Shown here piece by piece: positions 15,272 through 23,950 of a stretch of DNA of 37,244 nucleotides. The position numbers were made by a program, and so were the translations under genes. Below the pieces are notes generated by a model. It saw nothing but the letters and a program-made list of their open reading frames with translations. It did not search any database and had not been told where the DNA came from. This DNA is from Halogeometricum pallidum JCM 14848 (GTDB lineage Archaea; Halobacteriota; Halobacteria; Halobacteriales; Haloferacaceae). Numbering within the stretch: position 1 is the first letter of the stretch; every line of letters begins with the position of its first letter. The stretch lies in contig NZ_AOIV01000036.1 of NCBI RefSeq assembly GCF_000337095.1, positions 18,246 through 55,489 of the forward strand, in the 5' to 3' direction.

Positions 15272-16708
15272 GTGGTGATTTTAGTGGTTGATCCCGTCAT
15301 CGCAAGTCGACTCCAGTTTGCGATTACCACTATCGTCCACATCATCTTCCCCGTGATGAGCATGGGACTTGCACCCTTCCTCATCTACTTCACGTGGAAA
15401 GAAGTTCGATCAGAACAACCAATCTACGAGCAACTTCGTCGGTTCTGGACCCGTATCTTCGCAGTGAGTTTCGTCGTCGGAACCGTCACCGGTCTCGTCT
15501 TGGAGTTCGAGTTCGGGACGAACTTTGCCGCCTTCTCAACGACCGCTGGCGAACTATTCGGCGGCCCACTCGCTCTTGAAGGGATGATGGCGTTCATGCT
15601 CGAGGCGACATTCCTCGGCATCTTCGTCTTTGGCCGCGAACGAGTGTCCGACCGACTCTACTTCCTCTCGAGTATCGCTGTCGGCCTTGGGACGTGGCTG
15701 TCGGCTGTCTGGATCCTCATCGCGAACTCTTGGATGCAAACACCCCGTGGATTCGAGGTCGTCGTCGAGAACGGCCACCGTGTCGTGAAACTCACCGATC
15801 CATTAGCAGCGTATCTCAACCCACGATTCCCGTATATGTTCGTCCACATGCAGAATTCAGCCGTCGAGTCAGTCGCGCTCTTCATGGCTGGCGTCGCCGC
15901 CTACTACGTGTTCCGCCACCACGTCTGGGGCTATCCGATCGAACACATCGGGTTCTGGGAAAAAACGCTCAAGATTGCGCTCGTCGCGTTACTCATCACA
16001 GCCCCACTCCAGGTACTCCACGGTGACGCATACGCCCGTCACGTCTACGAAACCCAGCCACAGAAGTTCGCCGCGATGGAGGCAGTCTGGGAGACTGAAT
16101 CGTATGTCCCAGAGTACATCGTTGCGTTCCCGACAGACGTCAACGACCTATTGGATCCCCGGACCAAGGACCTCTTCGGCATCGGGATACCAGGTGGCGC
16201 ATCGTGGCTTGCAAGCGGTGGTGATCCACAGGCAACGATACGCGGGCTCAAGTCCTTCGACACACAGGCACCACCAGTCGCAATCGTCTTCTGGGCGTTC
16301 CGCATTATGGTCGCGCTCGGCTTCTGGTTCATCTTGTTAGCATTCTGGGGTGCGTATCGCTGGTGGCGCGGGGAACTCTTCGAGGACGACCTCCTCCATA
16401 AGGCGTTGATGGGGTCGTCACTGCTTGGCTTCGTCGCCGTCGAGGTCGGCTGGATTGTTACCGAAGTCGGCCGCCAACCATGGGTCATTCAGGGCGTTAT
16501 GAAGACCGAAGCCGGCGTCTCACCTGGATTAACGGGTGCAGAAGCAACGTTCACACTGCTCGGATTCGTCACCGGCTACGCACTGCTACTGGGGCTGTAC
16601 ACCTACGTCGTCAGTCGCCTCATTCGGGCAGGGCCACCAGCAGATGAGGACCTGCAGAGCAGCGCGGATTCGACAGCGACGGAATCAGAGGTGACCACGA
16701 GTGACTGA
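15272..16708 (+). CDS. cydA: Cytochrome bd oxidase subunit I
   Basis: Quinol oxidase subunit of up to 478 residues carrying the three haems. Seen in order: ASRLQFAITTIVHIIFPVMS with the conserved N-terminal haem His, FVHMQNSAVESVALFMAG with the second haem His, the Q-loop GDAYARHVYETQPQKFAAME, and TEVGRQPWVIQGVMKTEAGV with the family's GRQPW motif. About nine membrane helices fit. The start is a GTG; 15272, 15275 or 15284 are all possible, the last giving VDPVIASRLQF, closest to the bacterial MDP-SRLQF opening. cydB overlaps its end. Cytochrome bd has high O2 affinity and resists sulfide, which suits this sulfur-rich setting. Confidence 0.97.
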   Translation: MVILVVDPVIASRLQFAITTIVHIIFPVMSMGLAPFLIYFTWKEVRSEQPIYEQLRRFWTRIFAVSFVVGTVTGLVLEFEFGTNFAAFSTTAGELFGGPLALEGMMAFMLEATFLGIFVFGRERVSDRLYFLSSIAVGLGTWLSAVWILIANSWMQTPRGFEVVVENGHRVVKLTDPLAAYLNPRFPYMFVHMQNSAVESVALFMAGVAAYYVFRHHVWGYPIEHIGFWEKTLKIALVALLITAPLQVLHGDAYARHVYETQPQKFAAMEAVWETESYVPEYIVAFPTDVNDLLDPRTKDLFGIGIPGGASWLASGGDPQATIRGLKSFDTQAPPVAIVFWAFRIMVALGFWFILLAFWGAYRWWRGELFEDDLLHKALMGSSLLGFVAVEVGWIVTEVGRQPWVIQGVMKTEAGVSPGLTGAEATFTLLGFVTGYALLLGLYTYVVSRLIRAGPPADEDLQSSADSTATESEVTTSD

Positions 16709-17705
16709 GATTGGATCGCTCGCAAGCGAGCCGCTGTTTGGACTTCCACTCCCAGAACTCTGGTTCGCGCTCTTGTTTTTCATTTTCGCGATGTTCCTCT
16801 TTCTCGATGGCTTCGACTTCGGTGTCGGCATTCTCTTCGCTACCCGTGACGACGAGCACGAACAAGAGCAACTACTCGCAGCTATCGGTCCCTTCTGGGA
16901 CGGTAATGAGGTCTGGCTCGTCGTCTTTGGGGGGACCCTGTTCGCCGCCTTCCCCGCAGTATATGCAAACCTCTTTAGCCGGTACTATCTGCTGATGTTC
17001 GCGATCCTCGCCGCACTCGGATTTCGGGGGCTTGCACCGGAGATGTACGAAGAACGTGAAGACACCCAGTGGCGACGGTTCTGGGGATACGCGTTCATCA
17101 TCGGCAGTACGACGACGCCGTTCCTGCTCGGAATCTTCGTGATGAACTGGCTCCTTGGTGCATCCGCACTCATCAGTCTACAGGGCGTGCTTGCTGGCCT
17201 TGCAGTTGTAGCACTAACCGTCGTCGATGGCGCGGCGTTCCTCGGATTGAAAACGCGGGGGGCGCTCCGAGATGACGCACGAACGTATGGCGTACGGGCA
17301 GCCATTGGCTATCTCGTACTAACTGGCCTCACGCTAGGACTCGTGTATAGTACTACCCCAAGCCTACGCCCCTCGTTCCAATCACCTGCCATCGTCGGTC
17401 TCGTCCTCCTGACCGGAGGTCTCGTCGCGGGGTACATCCTCGCGTTCCGTACGCAGCGATATCATCTGACCTTCGTAATCGCGGCCGGGCTCGTCTTTGC
17501 ACTCGTCACACTGCTTGCAGGACTCATGTTCCCGGTCGTCGATCGAGCGGCTGAGCTAACGATTCGCGACGCCATCATCTCGACGCTGCCGCTCAACCTC
17601 ATGACGATCATGGCGAGTGTGCTACTCCCCCTAGTATTCGGGTATTTTGTCGTGCTCTATTCCGCGTTCAGCGGTCCAATCGAAAGCGAGGAAACGTACA
17701 GATGA
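16701..17705 (+). CDS. cydB: Cytochrome bd oxidase subunit II
   Basis: Membrane subunit of 334 residues starting GTG at 16701 and overlapping the cydA end by eight bases. LPELWFALLFFIFAMFLFLD followed by GFDFGVG is the family opening; IGPFWDGNEVWLVVFGGTLF AAFP is the central signature. About nine helices are expected. It binds no haem but stabilises subunit I. No cydCD assembly genes are present, as is usual in archaea. A small membrane gene follows 73 nt after the stop. Confidence 0.97.
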   Translation: MTEIGSLASEPLFGLPLPELWFALLFFIFAMFLFLDGFDFGVGILFATRDDEHEQEQLLAAIGPFWDGNEVWLVVFGGTLFAAFPAVYANLFSRYYLLMFAILAALGFRGLAPEMYEEREDTQWRRFWGYAFIIGSTTTPFLLGIFVMNWLLGASALISLQGVLAGLAVVALTVVDGAAFLGLKTRGALRDDARTYGVRAAIGYLVLTGLTLGLVYSTTPSLRPSFQSPAIVGLVLLTGGLVAGYILAFRTQRYHLTFVIAAGLVFALVTLLAGLMFPVVDRAAELTIRDAIISTLPLNLMTIMASVLLPLVFGYFVVLYSAFSGPIESEETYR

Positions 17706-17778
17706 TCTACAAAAGAACCCCACAGGCAAGTCAAATCATCCTTGGGGCTCAAAAACCGTCGAACTTGATGAACCACGA

Positions 17779-18024
17779 ATGAATTCCCAATCTCACTCCA
17801 AAACGAAACCACAGCTTGCATCACGGATTGTCGTAACGTGGGTCGAACTCACATTTGTCGGACTCGTTGGAGGCATCATAGGGACGTCAATCGGAGGGCC
17901 ACCTGGCCTCATCGTCTACTTCATCACAACGCTCGCGTCAGTAGGTCTCGTGTTCTATAACGTGAATCAGCTCATTCAACAGTGGATAGCATGGAGTAGT
18001 TCAGACGGAGAGGACACATCGTGA
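17779..18024 (+). CDS. Small two-helix membrane protein after cydB
   Basis: Protein of 81 residues with the ATG at 17779; a longer open frame overlapping cydB is rejected. Two membrane helices are visible: VVTWVELTFVGLVGGIIGTS near residues 16-37 and GLIVYFITTLASVGLVFY near 42-60. The C-terminus is short and acidic. Bacterial bd oxidases have tiny accessory subunits (CydX/CydH); this protein is larger and has two helices, so homology is not claimed. Its place directly after cydAB suggests an accessory role. Confidence 0.65.
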   Translation: MNSQSHSKTKPQLASRIVVTWVELTFVGLVGGIIGTSIGGPPGLIVYFITTLASVGLVFYNVNQLIQQWIAWSSSDGEDTS

Positions 18025-18255
18025 CGATCTGTAATGTCTATCATTCGATCAGACATCAAACGATAAGCATCCCACCGCGTACTCGTTTTCAGCTTGCGGG
18101 GCCCGATTAATGCTCTCCTGGTTGGTGCCAAACCATATGATGGCGACGGTTCGTGGTACGAAGCGTATGTTGGGCTAAGCTGTGTAGAAGAGTAGGTATA
18201 TTTCGCCATCCGTATCCGGTCGTGTGAGTGGCAGCAGGTGGGCTACATCGCCGGG

Positions 18256-18648
18256 TTAGTCGTCATTGAATTTCGCGTTCCCTGGTGGGCGGTCATGTTT
18301 CGCTCGAAACGCAAGCAACTCGTCGTACTGATCGGTGACGACGGTGACATCCGACCGGGGTCTCGCCGTGCAGAGTAGTGCGAAGCCAGCCTCACGGTCT
18401 TCGTCGTGGTAGCGGCGGGCGTGCGGATGGGTGACTTCCCCGTCGACGACTCGACCTGCGCAGGTCGTACACCACCCCTGCTGACAGTCGGCCGGTAGCC
18501 AGACACCCTCACGGCGGGCGGCCGCGAGGATCGTCTCGTCCGCGGACACCTCGATCTCGAATGTCCGCCCCGCGTCGTCGCGGTCGACGTCTTTGGGTAT
18601 CGTAATCGTCACCGTCCATATGTCGGGTCCATCGTCGGTAGCCATCAT
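18256..18648 (-). CDS. 2Fe-2S ferredoxin (plant type)
   Basis: Electron carrier of 130 residues. The cluster ligands are DCQQGWCTTCAGR (C-x5-C-type spacing at CQQGWC, then x2-C) and the fourth Cys in ALLCTARPRSDV, about residues 55-94. This is the plant/haloarchaeal arrangement. The acidic surface fits the salt-adapted type, but the long insertion of the major haloarchaeal ferredoxin is missing, so it is a minor form. It lies 36 nt after the ferritin gene in the same direction, so a shared transcript and a role in iron mobilisation are plausible. Confidence 0.9.
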   Translation of the reverse strand: MMATDDGPDIWTVTITIPKDVDRDDAGRTFEIEVSADETILAAARREGVWLPADCQQGWCTTCAGRVVDGEVTHPHARRYHDEDREAGFALLCTARPRSDVTVVTDQYDELLAFRAKHDRPPGNAKFNDD

Positions 18649-18684
18649 AACAGGGATACAGAGACGGTCGATTGACGCGACCGC

Positions 18685-19344
18685 CTACGCCGAATCGTTG
18701 AACCGGTTGTTCGTCGAGTACGGCGCGTCCCCAGGCTCACCACGTGCGAAGTGGCCGGCCGGATTGATCTCGTCGTCGCGCTCCTTGCTCAGCAGTTCGA
18801 TGAACCACGCCTCGTGGTCTATCTCTTCGTTGAGAATGCGTTGTGCCATATCGTACGTACGAGGATCGGCCTCCCGCGTCATATCACAGATCTCGCTCCA
18901 CGTCCGGATCGCACAGCGCTCGGCCTCGAGAAGTACTTCGAGAATGTCTTCGACCTCGAGTTCGGACGTGTCGAATCCACCCTCGTCGTCCATCGGGGTC
19001 GGTACCTCGGCGTCTGGACAAGAGGCACGGTCGGCGAAGTCGCGGATATCATTCGGGAGTGATCCCTCGAGTTCGTAGACCCGTGGAACGACTAACTCGA
19101 AGTGCGCACGATCCTCCAGACGCGCATCCTCGGTGATCTCCTTGTAGTCCTCTTCGCCCGCCAAATGCATTCGAAGGTTTGTGTAGTAGTAATAAGTGGT
19201 GAACTCCGCGCCGATAGCGTCGATCAGCTTCTCACGTAGTTCTTCGGGATCGACACCACGCTCACGGATTACCTCCATACCGACCCGCTTGCTTGTGTCG
19301 CCTGGTTCGACTCCACCGGCGGCGTGCGTTTTATCGTCTGACAT
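18685..19344 (-). CDS. Dps-like ferritin (DPSL/thioferritin type)
   Basis: Ferritin-like four-helix-bundle protein of 219 residues. Metal ligands are suggested by E47 ([14 protein letters not shown]), E77-x3-H81 ([10 protein letters not shown]), E142 (LEAERC) and E174-x2-H177 ([10 protein letters not shown]). A Cys pair, C144 and C153 ([14 protein letters not shown]), sits next to the ferroxidase site, as in the DPSL (thioferritin) subgroup known from Sulfolobus and Bacteroides. Such proteins oxidise Fe(II) with peroxide and protect DNA and thiols. The C-terminal ~30 residues are disordered-looking. Upstream A/T-rich sequence holds its promoter. Confidence 0.88.
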   Translation of the reverse strand: MSDDKTHAAGGVEPGDTSKRVGMEVIRERGVDPEELREKLIDAIGAEFTTYYYYTNLRMHLAGEEDYKEITEDARLEDRAHFELVVPRVYELEGSLPNDIRDFADRASCPDAEVPTPMDDEGGFDTSELEVEDILEVLLEAERCAIRTWSEICDMTREADPRTYDMAQRILNEEIDHEAWFIELLSKERDDEINPAGHFARGEPGDAPYSTNNRFNDSA

Positions 19345-19591
19345 TACAGTCTTTTATAGAGATGACAATATCATCAATCTTCGTTTGTCCCACGACAACT
19401 CAAATTCCAAAATCAATAAGGAAATTTTCACAGGCGTGCCGAAATCCCCCCAAGGAGGGGGTTCCATAGTCTTGCTAACCAACTAGGAATTACAATACAA
19501 AAGGGCAACATTAGCTGAACCTACAAATGTAATAGATGCCATTACAATTATGTATGCCCTCGTCAAAAATATGCTACCGATAACAAATGGC
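19345..19591. other. A/T-rich intergenic region upstream of the ferritin gene
   Basis: No gene is supported here. The region is markedly richer in A/T than its surroundings. It contains a small hairpin (CCCCC at 19446-19450 and GGGGG at 19457-19461) and several TATA-like stretches that could serve the leftward ferritin gene. Confidence 0.5.
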
Positions 19592-19720
19592 CTAAATCGG
19601 GACGATAGGGTTACGTTCGTCAGTTATTCGAGTGGCATCAGTCCCGATTCGTTTCCACAAGTCTGGAATATCAGCGGTTTCGAGATCAACTTGTGAGCTG
19701 TGAGGGCCGGAGTCTGCCAT
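19592..19720 (-). CDS. Possible 42-residue protein
   Basis: Short open frame, ATG at 19720 and TAG at 19592. The product begins MADSGPHSSQVDLETADIPD and continues with WKRIGTDATRITDERN-like residues; acidic with no membrane segment. It follows the DUF302 gene by 18 nt in the same direction. Regular haloarchaeal amino-acid choice speaks for it; the lack of a recognised family speaks against. It could also be the remnant of a longer gene. Confidence 0.35.
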   Translation of the reverse strand: MADSGPHSSQVDLETADIPDLWKRIGTDATRITDERNPIVPI

Positions 19721-19738
19721 TGGTCACTGGACGGCCAG

Positions 19739-20125
19739 TCAGAGTGAATCGAGTACGCGCTCGAATCGCTCAGAGACATCCTCGGAAATCGAGTCAAGCT
19801 CGGAGTTGTCGGTAATCCCGACGAGCTGTTGTGGATCCACAGCACTCACAACTGTCGTTCCGTCGTCGTCCTCGTACACGATGACGTTACACGGGAGGAG
19901 GGCACCGAGTTCAAGTTCGTCGTCCAGAGCCTCATAGGCGAGTTGAGGATTGCAAGCCCCGAGGATTCGGTATTGGCGGAATTCCGCGTCGAGTTTCTCA
20001 GCGAACGTCGCTTGGACGTCGATATCACAGAGCACCCCAAATCCTTCATCCTGAAGTGCGGCTACCGTTTGGTCAACGACATCGTCAAACGCGTCATCGG
20101 TGCGTGTCTGTATGGTGTATCCCAT
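19739..20125 (-). CDS. DUF302 domain protein
   Basis: Protein of 128 residues starting at the ATG at 20125; a TTG three codons earlier is less likely. DUF302 features are GYTIQTRTDDAFDDVVDQTV, the long helix AALQDEGFGVLCDIDVQ, LGACNPQLAYEALDDELELG and ALLPCNVIVYEDDDGTTVV. Three Cys occur, one in LGACNP which is conserved in the family. The biochemical role is not established, although homologues are frequent beside sulfur-metabolism and redox genes. CAATACT at 20132-20138, the reverse of AGTATTG, lies 7 bp upstream of the start. Confidence 0.9.
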   Translation of the reverse strand: MGYTIQTRTDDAFDDVVDQTVAALQDEGFGVLCDIDVQATFAEKLDAEFRQYRILGACNPQLAYEALDDELELGALLPCNVIVYEDDDGTTVVSAVDPQQLVGITDNSELDSISEDVSERFERVLDSL

Positions 20126-20191
20126 ACTATACAATACTCCGTCAATCCTGATGACTATTGCGGGTGAAGAGCGACGGTAGCAAATCGGCGA

Positions 20192-21484
20192 CTAATCTTC
20201 GGTTACTACCTGTTTTCGTGGCTCCGTTGCAGGAGCTGGTGGCTCATGAGTGCCGAAGTCCGGATGAGTCTCCTCCATCCAGATGTACACCACTGCACCC
20301 GAGATGAACATCAACAGTGCAGTCATGTAGAAGGCGGCCTCCGCGTTTACGAACTCCATCGAGAGGCCGATGAAGATCGCACCGACTCCGTAGCCGGAGT
20401 CTCGCCACATCCGGTAGACGCCCATCCCAGTCGCACGCCAGGTCGGGTGGGCGGCGTCGCCGGGAACGGTCATCAGATTCGGGTAGAGCAACGCCATCCC
20501 GAGGCCAGATACGCCCGAGAGAATGACCCACGGGAGATAGCCGTCGACGAATACCATTCCGAGGATACCCGCGCCGGCAAGGAACATCCCCGCGACGACG
20601 GGCGGACGCCGACCGATACGGTCCGCGAGGCCACCCGTTGCAATTTGTAGGAAGTACATCACGCTATGGACGCCGACGATGAATCCGACCGCTGCGATAC
20701 CGAGGCCCTGACTTGTGAGATATAGCGGGACGGCGAGCCAGAACAACGTATCGACGAACTTCTCGATGTGACCTGCCTGTGCCGCGGCGAACAGCGTCTT
20801 ATCGCCGTATGTCGCCCGCTTCAGTACCTCAACGAACGGAAGGTTCGCGTCGTGGTGGTCGTCATCCTCGACTTCCACCTCCGCGAGTTGGACCGTCTCC
20901 TTGATGAGGAAGACCGAGATGAGGAACGCGAGGACGACGACGACGGCGAGGAAGTAGAACGGTTCGGGCCGGAGGCTCGTCCGGGCGGCAATGATGCCTG
21001 TGACCCAGGCACCGACGGCGACGCCGGTGTATCCAAACGCCTCGTCGATACCGACGGCGAGTCCTCGCTGGTCGGGACCTGCAATGTCGATCTTAGCGTT
21101 GATCGCCATACTCCAAGTCAACGCCTGGTTGATGCCCAACAGGATGTTCCCGACGGTGATCCACCCCCAGCTCGGCGCGAAGATGAGGATGACAGGGAGT
21201 GGGAGTGCGGTCACCCATCCGAGGATGAGCACGGGCTTGCGGCCGTATTCACCACCCCATTTGCCGGCGTAGAGGTTGAGCAGCGCTTTCACGAAGCCGA
21301 ACGAGACGACGAACGAGCCGATAACGAACAGCGATTCGACACCTAATACGTCGCGCCCCAGCACAGGGACGACGGCGCGCTCGGACCCGATGGTCAACCC
21401 GGTCGCGAACACCAAGAGGACGTGCAGCGAGAACTGTCCGAGGTGTTCGCGGATCCCTTGTTTGAGTTCAGTGTCCGTACTCAT
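20192..21484 (-). CDS. MFS transporter
   Basis: Major facilitator protein of 430 residues with about 12 membrane helices in two halves. The loop after helix 2 is LYAGKWGGEYGRKPVLILGW (the G-x3-D/E-R/x-x-G-R-K motif), repeated in the second half as GGLADRIGRRPPVVAGM. The middle loop is charged (VEVEDDDHHDANLPF). The substrate is not clear from sequence. It lies 3 nt after a rhodanese-persulfide dioxygenase gene, so it may move a sulfur compound such as an organosulfur acid, sulfite or thiosulfate (inference). Confidence 0.93.
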   Translation of the reverse strand: MSTDTELKQGIREHLGQFSLHVLLVFATGLTIGSERAVVPVLGRDVLGVESLFVIGSFVVSFGFVKALLNLYAGKWGGEYGRKPVLILGWVTALPLPVILIFAPSWGWITVGNILLGINQALTWSMAINAKIDIAGPDQRGLAVGIDEAFGYTGVAVGAWVTGIIAARTSLRPEPFYFLAVVVVLAFLISVFLIKETVQLAEVEVEDDDHHDANLPFVEVLKRATYGDKTLFAAAQAGHIEKFVDTLFWLAVPLYLTSQGLGIAAVGFIVGVHSVMYFLQIATGGLADRIGRRPPVVAGMFLAGAGILGMVFVDGYLPWVILSGVSGLGMALLYPNLMTVPGDAAHPTWRATGMGVYRMWRDSGYGVGAIFIGLSMEFVNAEAAFYMTALLMFISGAVVYIWMEETHPDFGTHEPPAPATEPRKQVVTED

Positions 21485-21487
21485 GAA

Positions 21488-22600
21488 TCACTCAGCTGCA
21501 CAGTTGTTCGGACCCAGTTCGAGCTCGGCCAGTTCGTCAGCAGGAACTGACTCCTGTCCCACGTTCGTTCGCTTGACGCGCTCGAAGTTCGGCGGATGAT
21601 CCGGTATATCCGACGCGAGTTCCTGGACGAACGCCTCGCGATCACGTCCGAGATCTTCGTTCCGTTCCTTGACCTCCGCAAGGGTCGCGGTCACCGGCGG
21701 TTCGGGCGAACCAGGGTCGTGCGCCGGCAGGACCAGAGCGTTGTCTGGCCGGTCTAGTAGTCGCTGGAGGCTCTCGTAGAGCGTCGCGGCGTTCTGTTCG
21801 GCATCTGAGTCCTCGATTCCTGCTTCGACACCGAGCTCGACACGTCCGACGCTCTCGTGGAAGAGCGTATCGCCCGTGATCAACGCTGCGCCATCGATAT
21901 CGAACGAGACGCTTCCTTCGCTGTGTCCCGGCGTGTGGATAACTTCGATGTCGAGGCTCCCGACCGGTATAGACTGCCCGTCTTCGACAGGCGTCGCGTC
22001 GATGGCCAGTGCATCCTTCGGGTGGAGATAATAGGGGACACTGTGACGGTTAGCGAACTCTGCAGCGCCGGAGACGTGATCGGCGTGAGCGTGCGTGTCG
22101 AAGACGCCGACGAGTTCGGCGTCGTGCTCGTCGAGAATCGCCTCGTACTCCTCGAGGTAGTGTGATGGGTCGAAAACGACCGCTTCACCGTCGGCGATGA
22201 GCACGTGTGAGAGACAGCCTTTCCCCGGCCGTGCGACCTGGACGAGCGTGCCGTCAAGGTCAACGCCGACCGGCGCGTGACGGTGAACCCGGCTCCACCC
22301 GTTCATCCCGTCGGCGAGAGCCTTGGCGTCGTAGTCCATCTCTTGAAGGACGTCCGCTGCCGTCTCAGCAGCGATGCCCGCATCACAGACAGTTACGACC
22401 TCCTTCTGCTCGGAGAGATCCGAAAGACCGTCCTTGGCCTCGTCAGGGCCGTTGGTCAGTTCGTCGTAGACGTCGACGTTGATACACCCCGGTACGTGCC
22501 AGTCATCGAACGCTTCTTGGTGGCGAATGTCGACCACGAGCAGGTCATCATCGTCAGTCTGTAATCGTTCGCCCAGTTTCTCGGGGGTAATCTTCGACAT
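21488..22600 (-). CDS. Rhodanese - persulfide dioxygenase (MBL-fold) fusion, copy 2
   Basis: Fusion of 370 residues with the same layout as the copy at 9809-10993. The rhodanese domain has its predicted Cys at about residue 72 (VVTVCDAGIAAE). The metallo-beta-lactamase part has DTHAHADHVSG (about 169-179), HTPGHSEGS and LITGDTLFHESVG. The C-terminus ELGPNNCAAE is shared with copy 1. It should oxidise persulfides to sulfite. The two copies differ well beyond recent duplication. It leads an operon with the MFS gene and is divergent from the second HTH-10 regulator. Confidence 0.93.
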   Translation of the reverse strand: MSKITPEKLGERLQTDDDDLLVVDIRHQEAFDDWHVPGCINVDVYDELTNGPDEAKDGLSDLSEQKEVVTVCDAGIAAETAADVLQEMDYDAKALADGMNGWSRVHRHAPVGVDLDGTLVQVARPGKGCLSHVLIADGEAVVFDPSHYLEEYEAILDEHDAELVGVFDTHAHADHVSGAAEFANRHSVPYYLHPKDALAIDATPVEDGQSIPVGSLDIEVIHTPGHSEGSVSFDIDGAALITGDTLFHESVGRVELGVEAGIEDSDAEQNAATLYESLQRLLDRPDNALVLPAHDPGSPEPPVTATLAEVKERNEDLGRDREAFVQELASDIPDHPPNFERVKRTNVGQESVPADELAELELGPNNCAAE

Positions 22601-22689
22601 CAGTGGTTACTGATACGGGGAGTATTAGTGTATAGCTACTGCCGGACATGACCGGCACTGTTAATCAAATTCAGCTCGAATACATCTCT
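22601..22689. promoter_or_regulatory. Divergent promoter region, dioxygenase copy 2 and HTH-10 regulator
   Basis: GGGGAGTATTAG at 22617-22628 resembles the AGTATTG motif seen upstream of other sulfur genes. A palindrome GCCGG-N6-CCGGC at 22641-22656 spans an ATG at 22648. A TATA-like tattagtgtata lies at 22623-22634, about 27 bp before a likely transcription start near 22655; this favours the downstream ATG at 22690 for the regulator. Confidence 0.4.
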
Positions 22690-23427
22690 ATGAGTCTTTA
22701 CGAGGCCTCGTTCCGGGTCAAACACGAGTGTCCGTATCGCGAAATCTCGGAACGCCACCCGGATCTCACGATTCGCGAGTGGTACCTGAGCGACTGCCAG
22801 GTGATCGAAATCACAGCACCTGGTTCGCCAACTGAAGAGTTACTTGACGAGATTGACCACATCGGGACAATTCTCCACAAGTCGATTGATGAATCTGGGC
22901 TTCACGTCGTTACGCAATCCTGCCTCTGTTCACTGGAAGATTCCATCATCGAGCGGTTCGAAGCACATAACTGTCTGTACCAGCCGCCGACGATCCATCG
23001 TCAGGGATGGGAACACTACACGGTGATCGCATTCGACGAGAGCGACGTCAGAGCACTCCTACACGATCTGGAGGCAGATCGTGATATCGAAGTCCTCTCG
23101 AAAACCGCGATTACGGAACAACAAATTCCACACAGTATGTTGGCTCCAGTCGACCAGTTGTTCGAGAACGTTACTGAGCGACAACTGGCGGCGCTTCGGT
23201 TGGCGCTGGAGAGCGGATACTACGAGCAACCCCGCAAGACATCACTCAGAGAACTGGCTGACCAGACCGCTGTCGCTCGTTCGACGTACGAAGAACACCT
23301 CCGGAAGGCAGAGAACAAAATTCTCACGAACGCCGGGCAGTTCCTACGACTAGTTACGGCGACGTCGACAGCAGATCCATTAGAGGTCGAAAAGACCCGC
23401 CAAGCCGATCAGACGGCCGCTAACTGA
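22690..23427 (+). CDS. HTH-10 (Bat/DmsR-like) regulator with Cys-bearing N-terminus
   Basis: Regulator of 245 residues (259 if started at 22648). The N-terminal ~160 residues contain Cys in HECPYREISERHPD, YLSDCQVIEI, TQSCLCSLED and AHNCLYQPP, an arrangement that could sense redox state or reactive sulfur. The C-terminal HTH-10 domain is VTERQLAALRLALESGYYEQ, then LRELADQTAVARSTYEEHLR. The HECPY opening recalls the haloarchaeal DMSO-reductase regulator DmsR, from memory. It is divergent from the second dioxygenase gene and convergent with a small DsrE gene. Control of those genes is inferred. Confidence 0.88.
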   Translation: MSLYEASFRVKHECPYREISERHPDLTIREWYLSDCQVIEITAPGSPTEELLDEIDHIGTILHKSIDESGLHVVTQSCLCSLEDSIIERFEAHNCLYQPPTIHRQGWEHYTVIAFDESDVRALLHDLEADRDIEVLSKTAITEQQIPHSMLAPVDQLFENVTERQLAALRLALESGYYEQPRKTSLRELADQTAVARSTYEEHLRKAENKILTNAGQFLRLVTATSTADPLEVEKTRQADQTAAN

Positions 23428-23452
23428 AGCCTCTACGCTCGACGGGTTCTGA

Positions 23453-23776
23453 TTAGCCGATCGTCAGTACCTTATCGGCATCTTCGACGACTCCGAGGCA
23501 GTCTTGCATCGTCGCTCGTGGTCTGAGGTCGTCCGCCTCGATATCGCGGGAGTCGAGACACGTTCCGCAAGCGAGGAGTTCTCCTTTATTCCGAGTGTAT
23601 TTGACCATCACATCGTGGGGATTGAATTTCTCGTGTTCGAGGTCCGGTGCCTCGACACCGTCGCCGAGGAGAAACACCTCGACCGTGTGGCCCGAATCAA
23701 GCGCTGTGTTGGCGAGACGGAACGCGTTCCAGACGCGTTCAGGATCGTTGGTCTCCAGAATGATACCGAGGTTCAT
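23453..23776 (-). CDS. Small DsrE/DsrF family protein
   Basis: Single-domain DsrE-like protein of 107 residues. MNLGIILETNDPERVWNAFR and TALDSGHTVEVFLLGDGVEA are the usual first strand-helix-strand. The Cys pair in ELLACGTCLDSR (about residues 70 and 73) matches the reactive-site loop of sulfur-binding DsrE/DsrF proteins. It ends DADKVLTIG. It is monocistronic and divergent from a single-domain rhodanese, a likely sulfur-donor partner. Confidence 0.9.
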   Translation of the reverse strand: MNLGIILETNDPERVWNAFRLANTALDSGHTVEVFLLGDGVEAPDLEHEKFNPHDVMVKYTRNKGELLACGTCLDSRDIEADDLRPRATMQDCLGVVEDADKVLTIG

Positions 23777-23950
23777 AGAGTTATTTTGTTCACATGTTGC
23801 TTGAACCTGGTGGTGATTCTCTTCGCCATTCGCCCGGCGGTTTTGTCAGAAGATACGATGATTTTCTGGGGGTGTGTGGAACTCAGCGCGCGAGTCGGTT
23901 ACCCACAAAGACCACTGTATTCATGAACTTCGCCCTGGAATGTGCCCGTG

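Noticed and set aside
18025-18255. Gene between the cydAB-linked protein and the ferredoxin
   Set aside because: Short frames on both strands (for example 17976-18209 minus) have no family features and overlap real genes. It may hold remnants, but nothing can be supported.
20246-21346. Long plus-strand frames opposite the MFS gene
   Set aside because: They are antisense shadows of the transporter, with Asp/Arg-rich low-complexity translations.
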